A stretch of 64,000 nucleotides of DNA. It comes from Oncorhynchus masou masou. Lineage: Eukaryota > Chordata > Actinopteri > Salmoniformes > Salmonidae. This document shows, piece by piece, positions 1 through 30,581 of the stretch (positions are counted from its first letter, which is position 1; every line of letters begins with the position of its first letter). A model generated the notes under the pieces. It did not search any database. It saw only the letters and a list, made by a program, of their open reading frames with translations, and was not told the DNA's origin. The stretch covers positions 17,073,307-17,137,306 of the forward strand of contig NC_088238.1 of the NCBI RefSeq assembly GCF_036934945.1, given 5' to 3'. The translations under genes were made by a program, and so were the position numbers.

Positions 1-545
1 TGATCATTCAGCCTGCCCTGACCTCGAGCCTGCCTGATCATTCAGCCTGCCCTGACCTCGAGCCTGCCTGATCATTCAGCTGATCTGCCTGACCTCGAGC
101 CTGCCTGATCATTCAGCCTGCCCTGACCTCGAGCCTGCCTGATCATTCAGCCTGCCCTGACCTCGAGCCTGCCTGATCATTCAGCCTGCCCTGACCTCGA
201 GCCTGCCTGATCATTCAGCCTGCCCTTCAGCCTGCCTGACCTGATGCCTGATCATTCAGCCTGCCCTGACCTCGAGCCTGCCTGATCATTCAGCCTGCCC
301 TGACCTCGAGCCTGCCTGATCATTCAGCCTGCCCTGACCTCGAGCCTGCCTGATCATTCAGACTGCCCTGACCTCGAGCCTGCCTGATCATTCAGCCTGC
401 CCTGACCTCGAGCCTGCCTGATCATTCAGCCTGCCCTGACCTCGAGCCTGCCTGATCATTCAGACTGCCCTGACCTCGAGCCTGCCTGATCATTCAGACT
501 GCCCTGACCTCGAGCCTGCCTGATCATTCAGGCTGCCCTGACCTC
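1..545. repeat. 34-bp minisatellite derived from an LTR-like element
   Basis: About 15 tandem copies of a 34-bp unit built from CCTGATCATTCAG, CCTGCCCTGACC and TCGAGCCTG. Two places (near 80 and 220-245) hold truncated, out-of-register units. The following unique sequence (CTCTGTACCTCCTGAACTCT, then TTGCCTGCCCCTTGG) and the CCTGCCCTGACC motif also occur at 62,580-62,760. The array therefore looks like an amplified internal piece of a dispersed LTR-type element. The array runs off the left edge. Confidence 0.85.
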
Positions 546-695
546 CAGCCTGCCTGCCACTCTGTACCTCCTGAACTCTGACCTTGTTATGATCTTTTGC
601 CTGTCCACAACCTGTCTCTTGCCTGCCCCTTGGATTATAATAAATATCAGAGACTCAAACCATCTGCCTCCCGTGTCTGTATCTGGGCCTCACCT
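546..695 (+). mobile_element. LTR-like end flanking the minisatellite
   Basis: The sequence after the array keeps the order seen at 62,600-62,800: a CTGTACCT motif, a TTTTGCCTG box, TTGCCTGCCCC, a AATAAAT polyadenylation-like signal near 640, then a tail containing CTGTATCTGGGCCT. No coding sequence is attached. Family assignment (Gypsy-type solo LTR) is inference from the pyrimidine-rich CCTG composition and the AATAAA-type signal. Confidence 0.45.
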
Positions 696-879
696 TGTAT
701 CATTATAGTTATATGCAGTTGTTTCAATTGATTCAAGTATGATTCTGTGATTGTCTGTTATTCTACTTGGGAAATATCCCTTACATAAAACTAGAGGATG
801 ATGGAGTGTGAGGCTTGAACTGTTGCACAACATAATAGTCAAATCTATTCCTCGTTTACAAATCAAACCCATGTTTATT

Positions 880-3400
<2,521 letters not shown>

Positions 3401-3536
3401 GATAGGATAGTCTGGAACGGAGATCATCCTGTACTACACTGTATCACACTGTCCAAAACACAATTCACACTCTATGTATTTCTCATTCAGTCAAGTCACA
3501 GCTATCAGAGAGCAATGTATTTTGGACTGCAGCCTT

Positions 3537-4015
3537 CTCACTGTTAGTTTGGGTACATGTGGGAACCAGCCTCCTCACTGTTAGTTTGGGTACATGTGGG
3601 AACCAGCCCCCTCACTGTTAGTTTGGGTACATGTGGGAACCAGCCTCCTCACTGTTAGTTTGGGTACATGTGGGAACCAGCCTCCTCACTGTTAGTTTGG
3701 GTACATGTGGGAACCAGCCTCCTCACTGTTAGTTTGGGTACATGTGGGAACCAGCCTCCTCACTGTTAGTTTGGGTACATGTGGGAACCAGCCCCCTCAC
3801 TGTTAGTTTGGGTACATGTGGGAACCAGCCTCCTCACTGTTAGTTTGGGTACATGTGGGAACCAGCCTCCTCACTGTTAGTTTGGGTACATGTGGGAACC
3901 AGCCCCCTCACTGTTAGTTTGGGTACATGTGGGAACCAGCCTCCTCACTGTTAGTTTGGGTACATGTGGGAACCAGCCTCCTCACTGTTAGTTTGGGTAC
4001 ATGTGGGAACAAGCA
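3537..4015. repeat. 37-bp minisatellite, about 13 copies
   Basis: Very homogeneous tandem array; each unit contains CACTGTTAGTTTGGGTACAT then GTGGGAACCAG and CCTCCT or CCCCCT. Spacing of the CTGTTAG motif is 37 bp (3541, 3578 and on). Units differ mainly at one C/T site, which indicates recent expansion. It sits just beyond the LINE remnant. Confidence 0.95.
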
Positions 4016-5302
4016 TCCTCATTGGTGATTTGCAGACAGCAGTATGGCACAATGTTAGGGATTCAGAACTGACTTAAAACTTGGATGTTGTTGGTGCAGG
4101 TGTAGCGGAGTTGGTTAGCTTCGTGCAGTTTAGTTAGGGTAATGTTCAGAACGCTAGCCTTTGGAGTGCGAATTGTGTTGTTGACACTAGATCAATTCCA
4201 GGGTTGGTTGTACCAGAATGGTCTATATTCCACAGGTTCCAAATTAGACACCAAAGTGATGTGATGGCCTAATGAGAAGATACTATATTTAGCATATGTT
4301 TTACTTCTAGTGTGTATGCATGGAAAGAAGTGGGGATAGAATGACCAGTCAATGTGGATGAGCAGATACTGTAATTAGTTGGATGGACCTCCTGGCCTCT
4401 TGTTCTCGGTTTCCCTGAGGCCCCGAGGGGCCCTTAACTGGAGCCAACCCATCCATCCAAAATGGTGGTTTGAATTTAAATAACTCCCCCACCGTAATCC
4501 CCATCCTTTTATTGGCCTGCTGACTGGATCCTTCACACAAGCTTAGCATTCTCATTGGCCCCCAACAACCATTTCCTCATATTTAATTAGCTGACAACAA
4601 CAACAACAAAAATCTCTCCCATATTCTAATTGGCTGACAGAGAGGTGTTGCCCCAAGGTTAGGTACCACAATTCCACAGTGCGGATGGTATTGTGAGGAG
4701 CCCAAGGACATATGGATGAATTTCCAGTTAATTGAATGCCGCTTCAGATTACATGGATGGCAGCCCCGGATGAGCAGTGGCCTGATGACAGAGACACAGA
4801 ACCAGGAAAGAGACGATAGGATCCCATTCCGGCATCGCCCCCGTGCCCCCTGTGACATCACATATGTACCCACCAACAAATATACTGTAGGTTGTCCAAG
4901 TTCATACAGTGTCAGACCTCAGTTCAAATATTATTTGAAATCTTTGAGTGTTGGCTCTTGTCTGCCTGGAGTACCAGGTGGGTGGGGTTTAACAGGTTGG
5001 GACTATTCTATGGGTCCATTAAGCCTGGCAAACTCAAACTCAAGTTTTTGAACCCAGGTCTGTAACTATGGGCAAGAGGGGAGGGCGAGGTATGGTTTTG
5101 GTGAACAACATGGTGTTTTGTATTGTAGGAGCAGGGGAAAGTCCTGTTTAGAATAGATTGATTTGTAATTGACAGTGGGAACAAGTTGAGCCTGGCCGCT
5201 TGCTGTTTCAGACCGAGATATCGACGGAAAGTAACAACATGGACACCATGTATACTGAAAATATGTTGAATAATACAACGGGTATCAGTCATTAGCATAT
5301 TC
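4016..5302. other. Intergenic, no gene seen
   Basis: AT-rich single-copy-looking sequence. No splice-bounded reading frame resembles a known family. Short open frames around 4,349-5,051 have no recognisable domain and no codon bias that I can see. Confidence 0.5.
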
Positions 5303-5475
5303 GGGGTCTCCCGAGTGGCGCAGCGGTCTAAGGCACTGCATCCCAGTGCTAGAGGCGTCACTCCAGACACCCTGGTTTGAATCCAGGCTGTATCACAACC
5401 GGCTGTGATTGGGAGCCGGTGTAGGCCGTCAATGTAAATAGGAATTTTTGTTAAATAAAGGTTACAAGTAAACAT
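5303..5475 (+). mobile_element. tRNA-derived salmonid SINE (SmaI/FokI-like)
   Basis: Begins GGGTCTCCCGAGTGGCGCAG and continues with a tRNA-like head (GGTCTAAGGCACTGCAT, then TTTGAATCCAGGCTG resembling a B box). It ends in AAATAAAGGTTAC, a typical salmonid SINE tail. The middle is shorter than in the copy at 37,551: the part with GGGCGGCGCACAATTGG is missing. SmaI, FokI and HpaI SINEs are known tRNA-Lys-derived salmonid families; which name applies is from memory. Confidence 0.8.
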
Positions 5476-5794
5476 ACAGAAAATCTTTCAATTTATTATG
5501 AGGAGGTTGTTTACAGGGCAAGTACATAGAAATATACACGGTTCCCTAACATATGAGGTATATGAAGGGGTTCTGGACTCAGTTATCAAAATGGTTCAAA
5601 AAAATACAATCCAGGAGGAAAAGTAAACAAAAACAGATACAACAGAGAGAAAACACCTCTGAATATTCAAGAACAGGTGTAAACATGTGTAGCATGATGC
5701 ATCTGAAATGTCAATCATTTGTTTTTGTTGGTGTTGACTTTGCCCTGCTGTATCTGCCATTCAGTCTGGTCAGTTGAAGCCTGGGTTGTATTTA

Positions 5795-6330
5795 TTAGAG
5801 CATAGCGAAGCATTTCATAGAAAATTTGTTTATTTTTTATTGAACAAGTTCAAGTTGTCCCTCCTTTTTCAGTCCAATTTTCATTTCCGTTTGGTGGCAA
5901 ATTTTAACATTTTAGTTATTTAGCAGACATTTTTATCCAGAGCAACTTACAGGAACAATTAAGGTTAGATGCCTTGCTCAAGGCGCATCAGATTTTTTCA
6001 ACCTTTTTGGCTCGGGGATTGAACCAATTGACCTTTCGGTTACTGGCACAACACTCTTAACCGCTAGGCTACCTGACGCCATAATGAAACAACCCATAGA
6101 CCAAGAGGCAGTCCGGCATGGAACAAATGGCATCAAAAGGCAGAGGAATTAAAGTCTGGGTTGGTGTGGCCGTGCCTGGCGAGGTCATGTTACTTCTGAA
6201 GAAAACCACAATACCCACAGACGCGCGCACACAAACACACTTTCCAGATATTAAAATATATACACAAACACCTAAACAAATGGCCAGCTTCTCATCCCGA
6301 TCCCCTGCGTTCCTTTTGATTAATAGATTT
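5795..6330 (-). repeat. Scrambled duplicate of the SLC6 last-exon region
   Basis: From TATTAGAGCATAGCGAAG onward this stretch repeats 6,760-7,400, first nearly colinearly (including the SINE-like element and the GACGCCATAATGAA junction). After about 6,120 it contains only shuffled, shortened pieces: GTCTGGGTTGGTGTGGCCGT (exon 15 coding sequence), AAACCACAATACCCACAGA, CAGATATTAAAATATA, and then GGCCAGCTTCTCATCCCGAT (also exon 15), which is out of order relative to 7,140-7,400. It cannot code for the transporter tail. Confidence 0.7.
5915..6080 (-). mobile_element. tRNA-headed SINE-like element, copy 1
   Basis: On the minus strand a tRNA-like head (GTAGCCTAGCGGTTAAGAG, then CAGTAACCGAAAGGTC) leads into a body ending in the TTTAGCAGAC...CCAGAGCAACTTACAGG motif widespread in teleost genomes. 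Part of the duplicated segment; compare 6,865-7,043. Confidence 0.6.
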
Positions 6331-6864
6331 TTGCACTGGCGCAGGTATTTTATTGTCATTTCAATCCAATTATATTTTAGGAAAACATTTCAGTTGAGTG
6401 GAAGATAGAAAATTGCTATTATTGATTTTTTTCTTTGAAGTAACAGCACCACTTTTGCAAGAATAGAAAATATAGGCTACTGATGGTGCCCCCACTGGTT
6501 TCTTTCATTTAATGACATGTTATGGGGATTTTTATATAAAGGAAATTTGTCTTTTGTGTCTGTTGAAAATTAAAGATTACTGACAGAGCCATAAGAAAAT
6601 ATTGCTTTATTTATCTGATCATATTGGAATATATTTGTTAGGTTTTCAGTAGGTTCAATTAGGTTCACTAGACTATAGTCAGATTTTTCAATGAACATTC
6701 GAACAGTCCGGCCCTCCACTAGACACAGGCCCTCCGTCCATTTGACTTTGACACCCAGGTATTAGAGCATAGCGAACATTTCATAGAAATTTGTTTATTT
6801 TTTATTGAACAAGTTCAAGTTGTCCCTCCTTTTCAGTCCTTTTTCTTCCGTTTGGTGGCAAATT

Positions 6865-7043
6865 TTAACATTTTAGTTATTTAGCAGACATTTTTATCCA
6901 GAGCAACTTACAGGAACAATTAAGGTTAAGTGCCTTGCTCAAGGGCGCATCAGATTTTTTACCTTTTTGGCTAGGGGATTCAGAACCAATTGACCTTTCG
7001 GTTACTGGCACAACACTCTTAACCACTAGGCTACCTGACGCCA
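6865..7043 (-). mobile_element. tRNA-headed SINE-like element, copy 2
   Basis: Same element as at 5,915-6,080, less damaged: CAAGGGCGCATCAG is intact here where copy 1 reads CAAGGCGCATCAG. It lies directly downstream (transcript sense) of the SLC6 stop codon and would be in its 3' UTR or just beyond. Confidence 0.6.
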
Positions 7044-7116
7044 TAATGAATACAACCCATAGACCAACCAGGCAGTCCGGCACCCTGACGGTCGAGGTTC
7101 TATGATGTCATCAACA

Positions 7117-23461
<16,345 letters not shown>

Positions 23462-23604
23462 GTTCACTCACTTTCTCTTAAATTCAAAATGCTTTATTGG
23501 CAGGACATTTTGTAGATATTGCCAAAGCTCTCTCTTTCTCTCTCACGCTCTTTCTTACTCACTCTCACGCATGAACTAACACATCTTTTCTCCTTCTTTC
23601 TTTA

Positions 23605-23640
<36 letters not shown>

Positions 23641-25849
23641 TCCTCCCGTCTCTCTCTTTCCTCCGCTCTCCCTCTCATTGTTACATCTGGTGCGGACTCC
23701 GTGTTTACATCTTACTCAGAGGCTCTCTTCAACACAATATGTCCCAATCAAGACAGATTAAGTCTTTGTTCTGTTAGAGAGCCTGAGGCTTTATCCTAAT
23801 GCAGACATTCTACTCCTCCTAGGATACTAACATTTATGACTAGGTTATTTGTTTGCTTAGTTATGCAGTCTGTCATAGCCTATCTGCACAAATGTATGAA
23901 AAACAAGATAATAATTGATTGTTTTAGATATCCACAAGACATTGAAGTTAAGGTGTTTTCCCATTAAGCACATTTCCTCCATGGATTATGTGCAGTAATG
24001 TACAATGCAGCAATGCAATACAATCATGCAGATGCAGACTGGCTGTTTAGCTTGAACTTTTATTTAGGCATATGCTAAAATCCAAAGTTTGCAATGTATT
24101 TGTTTGAGAAAAAGGATTCCTGCATGCAAGATGAAAAAGGTGAGTAAAGCACTATCCTTTCTGTGAATCCTCCATGTGTTAGGCACAATCATTCAATTAT
24201 GCATGCAAAATATATCTTACAACTCACCCACTATTTCAATGCAATAGATCCTGCTTTTCCACACAGCTGGTAGGAGTCAATGAAGCAGTTCCTTTGGCTG
24301 CACAGATAGAGGGTCGTTGGAAAGAATGTTGAAGTGGGAGTAGGGGCGTGTCTACAAACTCCAAAGCCTTCACATGGTATTGAACTGAACCAGGATGATA
24401 GCCTATAACAGCTATGTAGAATGATACAGTAAAACAGCCTACCATTGTGGAGGACCATTGTATATGTGGAAGAGAGTTGACATGTCCACCAGTTTAACAA
24501 AAAATGTATTCAACTAAATCATTTAAATTCAATTAAAGAAAATACGAAACTTTTTGATGATTTGTTTTGCATTTGGCTATCCTATCCTATTTCATAATGT
24601 GTTGAATAACAAAGAATAAGGTAGAGACAATTTATTTCAATCCCTCAGTCAGACACTGGAATGTCTGGAATTCTTGTCATAATAAGGGCTGATGATTGTT
24701 TGTGATAGGCCTAAAGTAAATACAATTGCTCTTCAAATAGCACCATCACAACATAAGTCATTTAGGTATGTTTATTCCATACATTAATTCACCTGTTGTG
24801 CACTTTCTTCATAATGTATATATATATTTTAATTACCTGGCAGGGAGCGACTGTTCATACTGTATATGGTGCTTTCAAGACGAATGGGAATCGGAAAAAT
24901 AATAGGTAAAATCATGACGTTGGTGGTCTTCGGGTCGGACAGTGGGAGCTCTAGAAAGAGGTCAGAGTTGTACCGACATGGGGTGCGTTAGTAAATTCAC
25001 TCTTGGTGTTTGTAAATTCCAAGCATTGTCAGATTGTCCATTCGTAAATTCAGAGCGTTTTGCTCTCTGAACGTTCAGAGCGCACACTGGACGCACTGGC
25101 CGAGGAGTAGGGTTGATCCAAGCGTTCTGACCTCACAACGGCAGTCAAGCACCCATGCTGGCATGCTAACTACTTAGACATAAACGACACCTCACTCTGA
25201 CCATTTTTCTTGCTCTAACCGAGCTTTTTAGGCCGTTTTCATGTTATCCAGAGCGTTGGTGAGTGTAACTGTGCTGCTGGCAACAGTTTAATTACGCTTT
25301 TTTTTGCCAAGGTTTACTGACACGGCATATTCAACAGGGTGTTGAGCTCTGGCACACATACGAGAGTGCTCTGAAATCGAAGTAGATAGCCAGAGCAAAT
25401 TTACAAACGCACCCCATGAAATTACGAGTTATATGACCTATTTGACGATTTTGTTCACAGTAGGAGCGCGTTTTGTTCGAGTTCCCAGTTGTCTGGAATG
25501 CACTGAAGTAGGAACTCGGGGAGATGATTCTAGGAAAATGTCATTATTTTTGTTATTAACTAAAAAGCTAAATATGATTTAATCTTGTTGTAACAAATAC
25601 ATAAGATACATTTCAATTCAAGGAACCAATTTACGCCTAGAGGTAAATTGTTTTGGAACATGTCTGTTCCTGACGCGGCGTCATACATCAGTGGGAGGAC
25701 TTGGAATTATGACGTACTCTGTGACCTTTTTTTGCTACCAGGAAACGAATGTAAACATAGCAATCGGAAGAGAAACGCGAATGCATTCGCATAATTCTAC
25801 AAAAAATCTCTCGATGCTGGGTGCTAAATACGATTTTGCAGCACTGGGC
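23462..25849. promoter_or_regulatory. Head-to-head intergenic region between the SLC6 and PARP11 genes
   Basis: About 2.4-2.9 kb separate the SLC6 start codon (minus) from the first PARP11 exons (plus), so both promoters probably lie here. CT/AC-rich simple sequence covers 23,520-23,650. No TATA box is placed with confidence. The transposon at 24,979-25,417 occupies part of the region. Confidence 0.4.
24979..25417. mobile_element. Nonautonomous DNA transposon (MITE-like)
   Basis: The left end reads TGGGGTGCGTTAGTAAATTC and the right end, reverse-complemented, reads TGGGGTGCGTTTGTAAATTT, so the ends are inverted repeats about 440 bp apart. There is no reading frame of note inside. A target-site duplication is not obvious, so the superfamily is left open. 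Confidence 0.65.
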
Positions 25850-25942
25850 GAAATGGGGTTAGCTGGAATATATGATTGCCAATTCTAGGAAAGGTTTAAC
25901 GCAGTAGCTAGGACTGAGGCAGGCTAATCGCTCGATAAACCG
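25850..25942 (+). other. Candidate noncoding first exon of the PARP11-like gene
   Basis: The sequence before CCG|GTAAGATAG at 25,942 looks like an exon ending in a strong splice donor (GTAAGA). It lies 411 bp upstream of the acceptor of the first coding exon (TCTTCCCAG|GTCCAGG, exon edge 26,354). The 5' edge shown is arbitrary. This is inference from the donor alone. Confidence 0.3.
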
Positions 25943-26361
25943 GTAAGATAGCCTGCTATATTTCATGCTAGTAGCTAGTTATATTTCCTATAGAATATAT
26001 TTATATACCCGATGTGATAAACATATTGCTGTGTTTGATAGCAGCTTAGTGAATTGTGTTCGTCTATTTGACATGTAGACACACATCCACTTCGGGGTGC
26101 AGAGAATTTGCAACAAGCGGATGACATGTCGGCAGACTGTTCTTCTGCCAACCAGGAAGAACCTAATGCTGTTGTTGGAAACATATTGGTGCAGTTCACA
26201 TAGGTATTGTTCATAGATGCAAGCAAATTACCGAGAAATATGAGAACAGATATTTAAAAATAAGAAATGTCATGCTGAAGATAAACCTAGCATACTCCTC
26301 ATCCACTATCCACTATAAGCCAATGCAATGACATTGTATACGGCTCTTCCCAGGTCCAGGC

Positions 26362-29300
26362 ATGTTTGCCATAAGGGCACCTGAGGAGGAGTCCTCAGAG
26401 ATGGTGGAGGAGATGGACACGTCAGAGGCTGTCTGGTGCTGGTATTACCTCGCTGAATGTGGAGTGTGGCACATGTTTGAGGTACAGGACACATCACTCC
26501 ACCTATGCATTCCTCATCAATCCATCCTCTTACTTGATCTATCGATCCATTCCTTCATTATTCCATCCCTCCATCCCCCCATTTATTGCATCCATCCACA
26601 CATCCCCTCACTCACTCTAACCATCCCAGTCTCATTTGCAATTTGTTCTGGTTGTGGCAGATTGATCCAAGTGCTGCATGCTCTGTGACCAGTGAGCAGA
26701 TAGAACAGAATTACAGCAGGAATCAACACGGTGTCATGGAGTTTTACACCGCCAAGTACACCTACAGACTGGACTTCTCAGGTAGCAAGAACACTACAGT
26801 ACTGGCACACATCTATACAGTATCATTGACAATCATTGGATATGTTGGAGTCCCTCTCTAATTGTGTCTTTGTTTCACAACCAGTCATGAAGCAGATCAA
26901 TGTCACAACCGGGAAACAACGGCCAATCAAACGGGCATTCCACTCTGCCACTGGCTTTAGGTGAGTCTGAGCTGTACCGATGGGGTCACCCACGGGCATG
27001 TAGCTGTATAAATAACTCAGACATGCAGGTAGCCCACAGGCCTGTAACTATATAACTAAGAAATACAGAGTTCTGAATGCTCTCCATTGGCTCTGTGGTC
27101 AGTTTCACTTCCTGGAGCTTACTTCCCGGAGCTTACTTTAGTCTATTGTGGGGTTAGAAGCATCACCTGTTATATCGTTAAACCTTATGCATGTTGTGCT
27201 ACATTTTGGGTGAAAATAAAAGGATGTGTAACTAAGGGCATTGACATAATAACCACCCAGCAGTTGGACCCAGGCCTGACCTGTACCGTATGTGTCTGAG
27301 TTGTGTATATGCATCTGTCACCCTCGCCCAGGTTCATTTGTGATAATCTGGCCCTGCCGGTGCCCTGCCACTGGGAGAGAATAAATACAGACGAGCCTTA
27401 TCAGGTAAGGGAAAAGGATGTGTGTGGACAATATGCTGTGTGGCTACATGCCCGTGGGTGACCCCATCGGTACCTCTTTCAGACAGAGAGTTTTACCCGT
27501 CTTTTGCCGGTTCAGGTTACTATCTGAATGGGGCAGAAATAACCCCTAACCAGCATGTTACCTGCTCAAGACCTAGTCATGTTACCTGCTCAAGACCTAG
27601 TCATGTTACCTGCTCAAGACCTAGTCATGTTACCTGCTCAAGACCTAGTCATGTTACCTGCTCAAGACCTAGTCATGTTACCTGCTCAAGACCTAGTCAT
27701 GTTACCTGCTCAAGACCTAGTCATGTTACCTGCTCAAGACCTAGTCATGTTACCTGCTCAAGACCTAGTCATGTTACCTGCTCAAGACCTAGTCATGTTA
27801 CCTGCTCAAGACCTAGTCATGTTACCTGCTCAAGACCTAGTCATGTTACCTGCTCAAGACCTAGTCATGTTACCTGCTCAAGACCTAGTCATGTTACCTG
27901 CTAGTCCTGCTCAAGACCTAGTCATGTTACCTGCTCAAGACCTAGTCATGTTACCTGCTCAAGACCTAGTCATGTTACCTGCTCAAGACCTAGTCATGTT
28001 ACCTGCTCAAGACCTAGTCATGTTACCTGCTCAAGACCTAGTCATGTTACCTGCTCAAGACCTAGTCATGTTACCTGCTCAAGACCTAGTCATGTTACCT
28101 GCTCAAGACCTAGTCATGTTACCTGCTCAAGACCTAGTCATGTTACCTGCTCAAGACCTAGTCATGTTACCTGCTCAAGACCTAGTCATGTTACCTGCTC
28201 AAGACCTAGTCATGTTACCTGCTCAAGACCTAGTCATGTTACCTGCTCAAGACCTAGTCATGTTACCTGCTCAAGACCTAGTCATGTTACCTCAAGACCT
28301 AGTCATGTTACCTGCTCACCTGCTCAAGACCTAGTCATGTTACCTGCTCAAGACCTAGTCATGTTACCTGCTCAAGACCTAGTCATGTTACCTGCTCAAG
28401 ACCTAGTCATGTTACCTGCTCAAGACCTAGTCATGTTACCTGCTCAAGACCTAGCCATGTTACCTGCTCAAGACCTAGTCATGTTACCTGCTCAAGACCT
28501 AGTCATGTTACCTGCTCAAGACCTAGTCATGTTCCCTTTATAAGTAGAGTAATACATGCTTATGACATGTCTTATAATGCATTATACCTGTCAGTGTTCT
28601 ACTGATATTCAGAGACATGACGTTGCCACGAGTAGCACTGCAGATGTTGCAGATGAGCGCGGTGCAAGATGATGCACTGACAGAGTATCACAGTGTATCT
28701 GCCCATGTGCAGGGCGGCACGTCAATCTTCTACAACGTGATCGCTGTGGGACAACAGTGGAGAGGTTTCGCCTTGCACTTCAATTCTCTTTGTTGTTGTG
28801 GAAATCGGCCCGATATTTATTTTTACTTTCTGCATTGCTGACTACCTTTAAAGGCCAAGTGCAGTCGAAAACATGTTTTCCTGTATTTTGAATATATTTC
28901 AACACTATGAGGATGGAATAATACTGTAAAATTACGATAATGCCCCTTTAGTGTAAGAACTGTTTGAAAAGACAGCTTGAAATTTCTGCCTGTTTTGGTG
29001 GGATGGAGTTTTGGCCTGCCTGGTGAAGTCACCAGGTGAAAAATATGTTAATAGACCAATAAGAAAGAGAGTTCCAAATCTCTCTGCCAATAGCAGCTAG
29101 TTTTCAGTTTTCCCCTCTGTACTCAGACCACTTCCAGACATTCCTAGCACAATTCTTTCTTGAGAAATTTCTCTTTGCTAAGAAGCTATTTTTGTTTATT
29201 TTTGACCATATTAATAGAAAGAAAATCCACAGTAAGGTACTTATTTGTTTCCCAGAAAATATGATTTGATATTGAGATAAAAACAGCTTTATTGGACCTT

Positions 29301-30581
29301 TAAGTAAAGTGTTATCAATGTATCTACCTACTCCATGACTCTCTTTAGCCAGTTTGTTTCTTTCTAACTAAAACACTGTGTGTCATTGATTTGCAGTATA
29401 CCCATGTCTGATTGACTATTCTCTTTCAGCTTGTAGAATTAGGAATTAGAATACCAGTAATTTAATAGGATCTTTATTTCAGCTCGTCTCATTGGCCAGA
29501 GATACTTATGAATTCAAGGAAGTGGTCAGACTCTATGAAAGGACCATGTGTCACCCTATCAAATCTATTCAGAGGATACAGAACCTGGATCTGTGGGAGT
29601 TCTTTTGCAGGTAGAGCTATGCGTGTGTTTGTTTGTGTTGTGTGTGTGTGTGTGGTTTTATAAGGTATTATAATGATGTTAGTATAGTTTAGTATCTAAA
29701 TTGTTTTGATGATAGCACCTAGAATCCCAGTTTGGAATGATGGTTTGAATTAGATAGGTAGACCTTTTTCGATAGCTTCTTAGAGATATTTTGGTTGGAA
29801 AACGTGCTTAACCTAAATGCTGAGACTGATCAATGCTTTTGTGTTTTTACTCCAATTTCTAAAGGAAAAAACAACAATTGCGCAAGATAAAGCGAGTTGT
29901 GGACATTGAGGAGAAAATGTTATTTCATGGCACAGGCCACAGCAACGTGCAGGCTATATGCACATATAACTTTGACTGGAGGCTAACTGGGAGCCATGGG
30001 GACGTCTATGGCAGAGGTAGATTCCACTTGTGTTGTGTCATGAAATCGTAACTTTCTCACCATTTCACGGTTTTCCAAAAATCCCAGTTAGCGTATTCCT
30101 GGATTTCCTGCTTATTCCTGTCTATTCCTGCCTGATTCCAAGAATCTTCCAACTTTGATTTCTGGAAAACCTGGTAATTTTGGCAAAGTTCCCTGAATTT
30201 TGCAACAGTAGTTTCAACTGTTCAAACATAGCATTCTAATACTGTCCTTCCCATCATTTCTCAGGGAGTTATTTTGCCCGAGACGCCAAGTATTCTAGCA
30301 AATTCTGCCTTACGACGGGGAAACATAACTTTGCCTTGCAGAAGCACGGACTAGCCCCGCCGATATTTTCAAGCGAGCCTCCATATAAGACCATGTTCCT
30401 GGCCAGAGTGCTGGTCGGCGAGTCCACGTTAGGCAATCCGCTGTTCTGCCGACCGCCATCCAAGGACATGAGCTACAGCAACTTCTTTGACAGCTGTGTG
30501 GACGACCTCGCCAACCCAAAGATCTACGTCATCTTCGACTGCAACCAGATTTACCCAGAGTATCTCATTGAGTTCTACTGA
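26362..30581 (+). CDS. parp11: PARP11-like mono-ADP-ribosyltransferase, 328 aa, complete
   Basis: Transfers single ADP-ribose units from NAD+ to protein; PARP11 has been linked to the nuclear envelope and to interferon-pathway control. Coding exons: 26354-26481 (ATG 26362), 26661-26781, 26885-26960, 27332-27404, 29483-29610, 29865-30016, 30265-30581. All have GT-AG borders and consistent phases; the total is 987 nt. Residues about 25-100 form a WWE domain (WCWYYLAECGVWHMFE; KYTYRLDFS), which in this family binds poly/iso-ADP-ribose. Residues about 130-328 form the catalytic domain with triad H194 (LFHGT), Y226 (GSYFARDAKYSS) and I319 (NQIYPEYLI): H-Y-I, as in PARP11 and other mono-ADP-ribosyl enzymes. 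Length and exon plan match human PARP11 (about 331 aa). The start is the first in-frame ATG in the exon. Confidence 0.92.
27550..28534. repeat. 24-bp minisatellite in parp11 intron 4
   Basis: About 40 copies of a 24-bp unit, CATGTTACCTGCTCAAGACC plus TAGT, almost without substitutions (one AGCCAT variant near 28,453). Register breaks occur near 27,902, 28,291 and 28,315. The unit is free of stops in two forward frames, giving fictitious octapeptide-repeat proteins (MLPAQDLV and CSRPSHVT). It lies between coding exons at 27,404 and 29,483. Confidence 0.96.
28617..28841 (+). other. Unrecognised open frame in parp11 intron
   Basis: A 74-codon frame starting MTLPRVALQMLQMSAVQDDA and including GGTSIFYNVIAVGQQWRG. 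Up to about 28,770 it is richer in G+C than the flanking intron and looks codon-like rather than random. I cannot name a family. A GTTTCG follows the GGAGAG at about 28,765, so a splice donor is conceivable but weak. It may be a fragment of a processed copy or transposon, or chance. Confidence 0.25.
28848..29303. mobile_element. Nonautonomous piggyBac-like element (TTAA flanks)
   Basis: Starts TTAAAGGCCAAGTGCAGTC and ends GCTTTATTGGACCTTTAA. TTAA stands at both edges, and the ends are imperfect inverted repeats (TTAAAGG...CCTTTAA). There is no transposase. About 456 bp, in the intron before the coding exon at 29,483. TTAA target duplication is characteristic of piggyBac elements. Confidence 0.55.

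Noticed and set aside
3537..4015. Possible CRISPR-like array
   Set aside because: Units are contiguous with no spacers; a eukaryotic minisatellite.
27422..28543. Octapeptide-repeat proteins of up to 259 codons
   Set aside because: Encoded only by the 24-bp intronic array, no domain outside the repeat, and located between verified parp11 exons.
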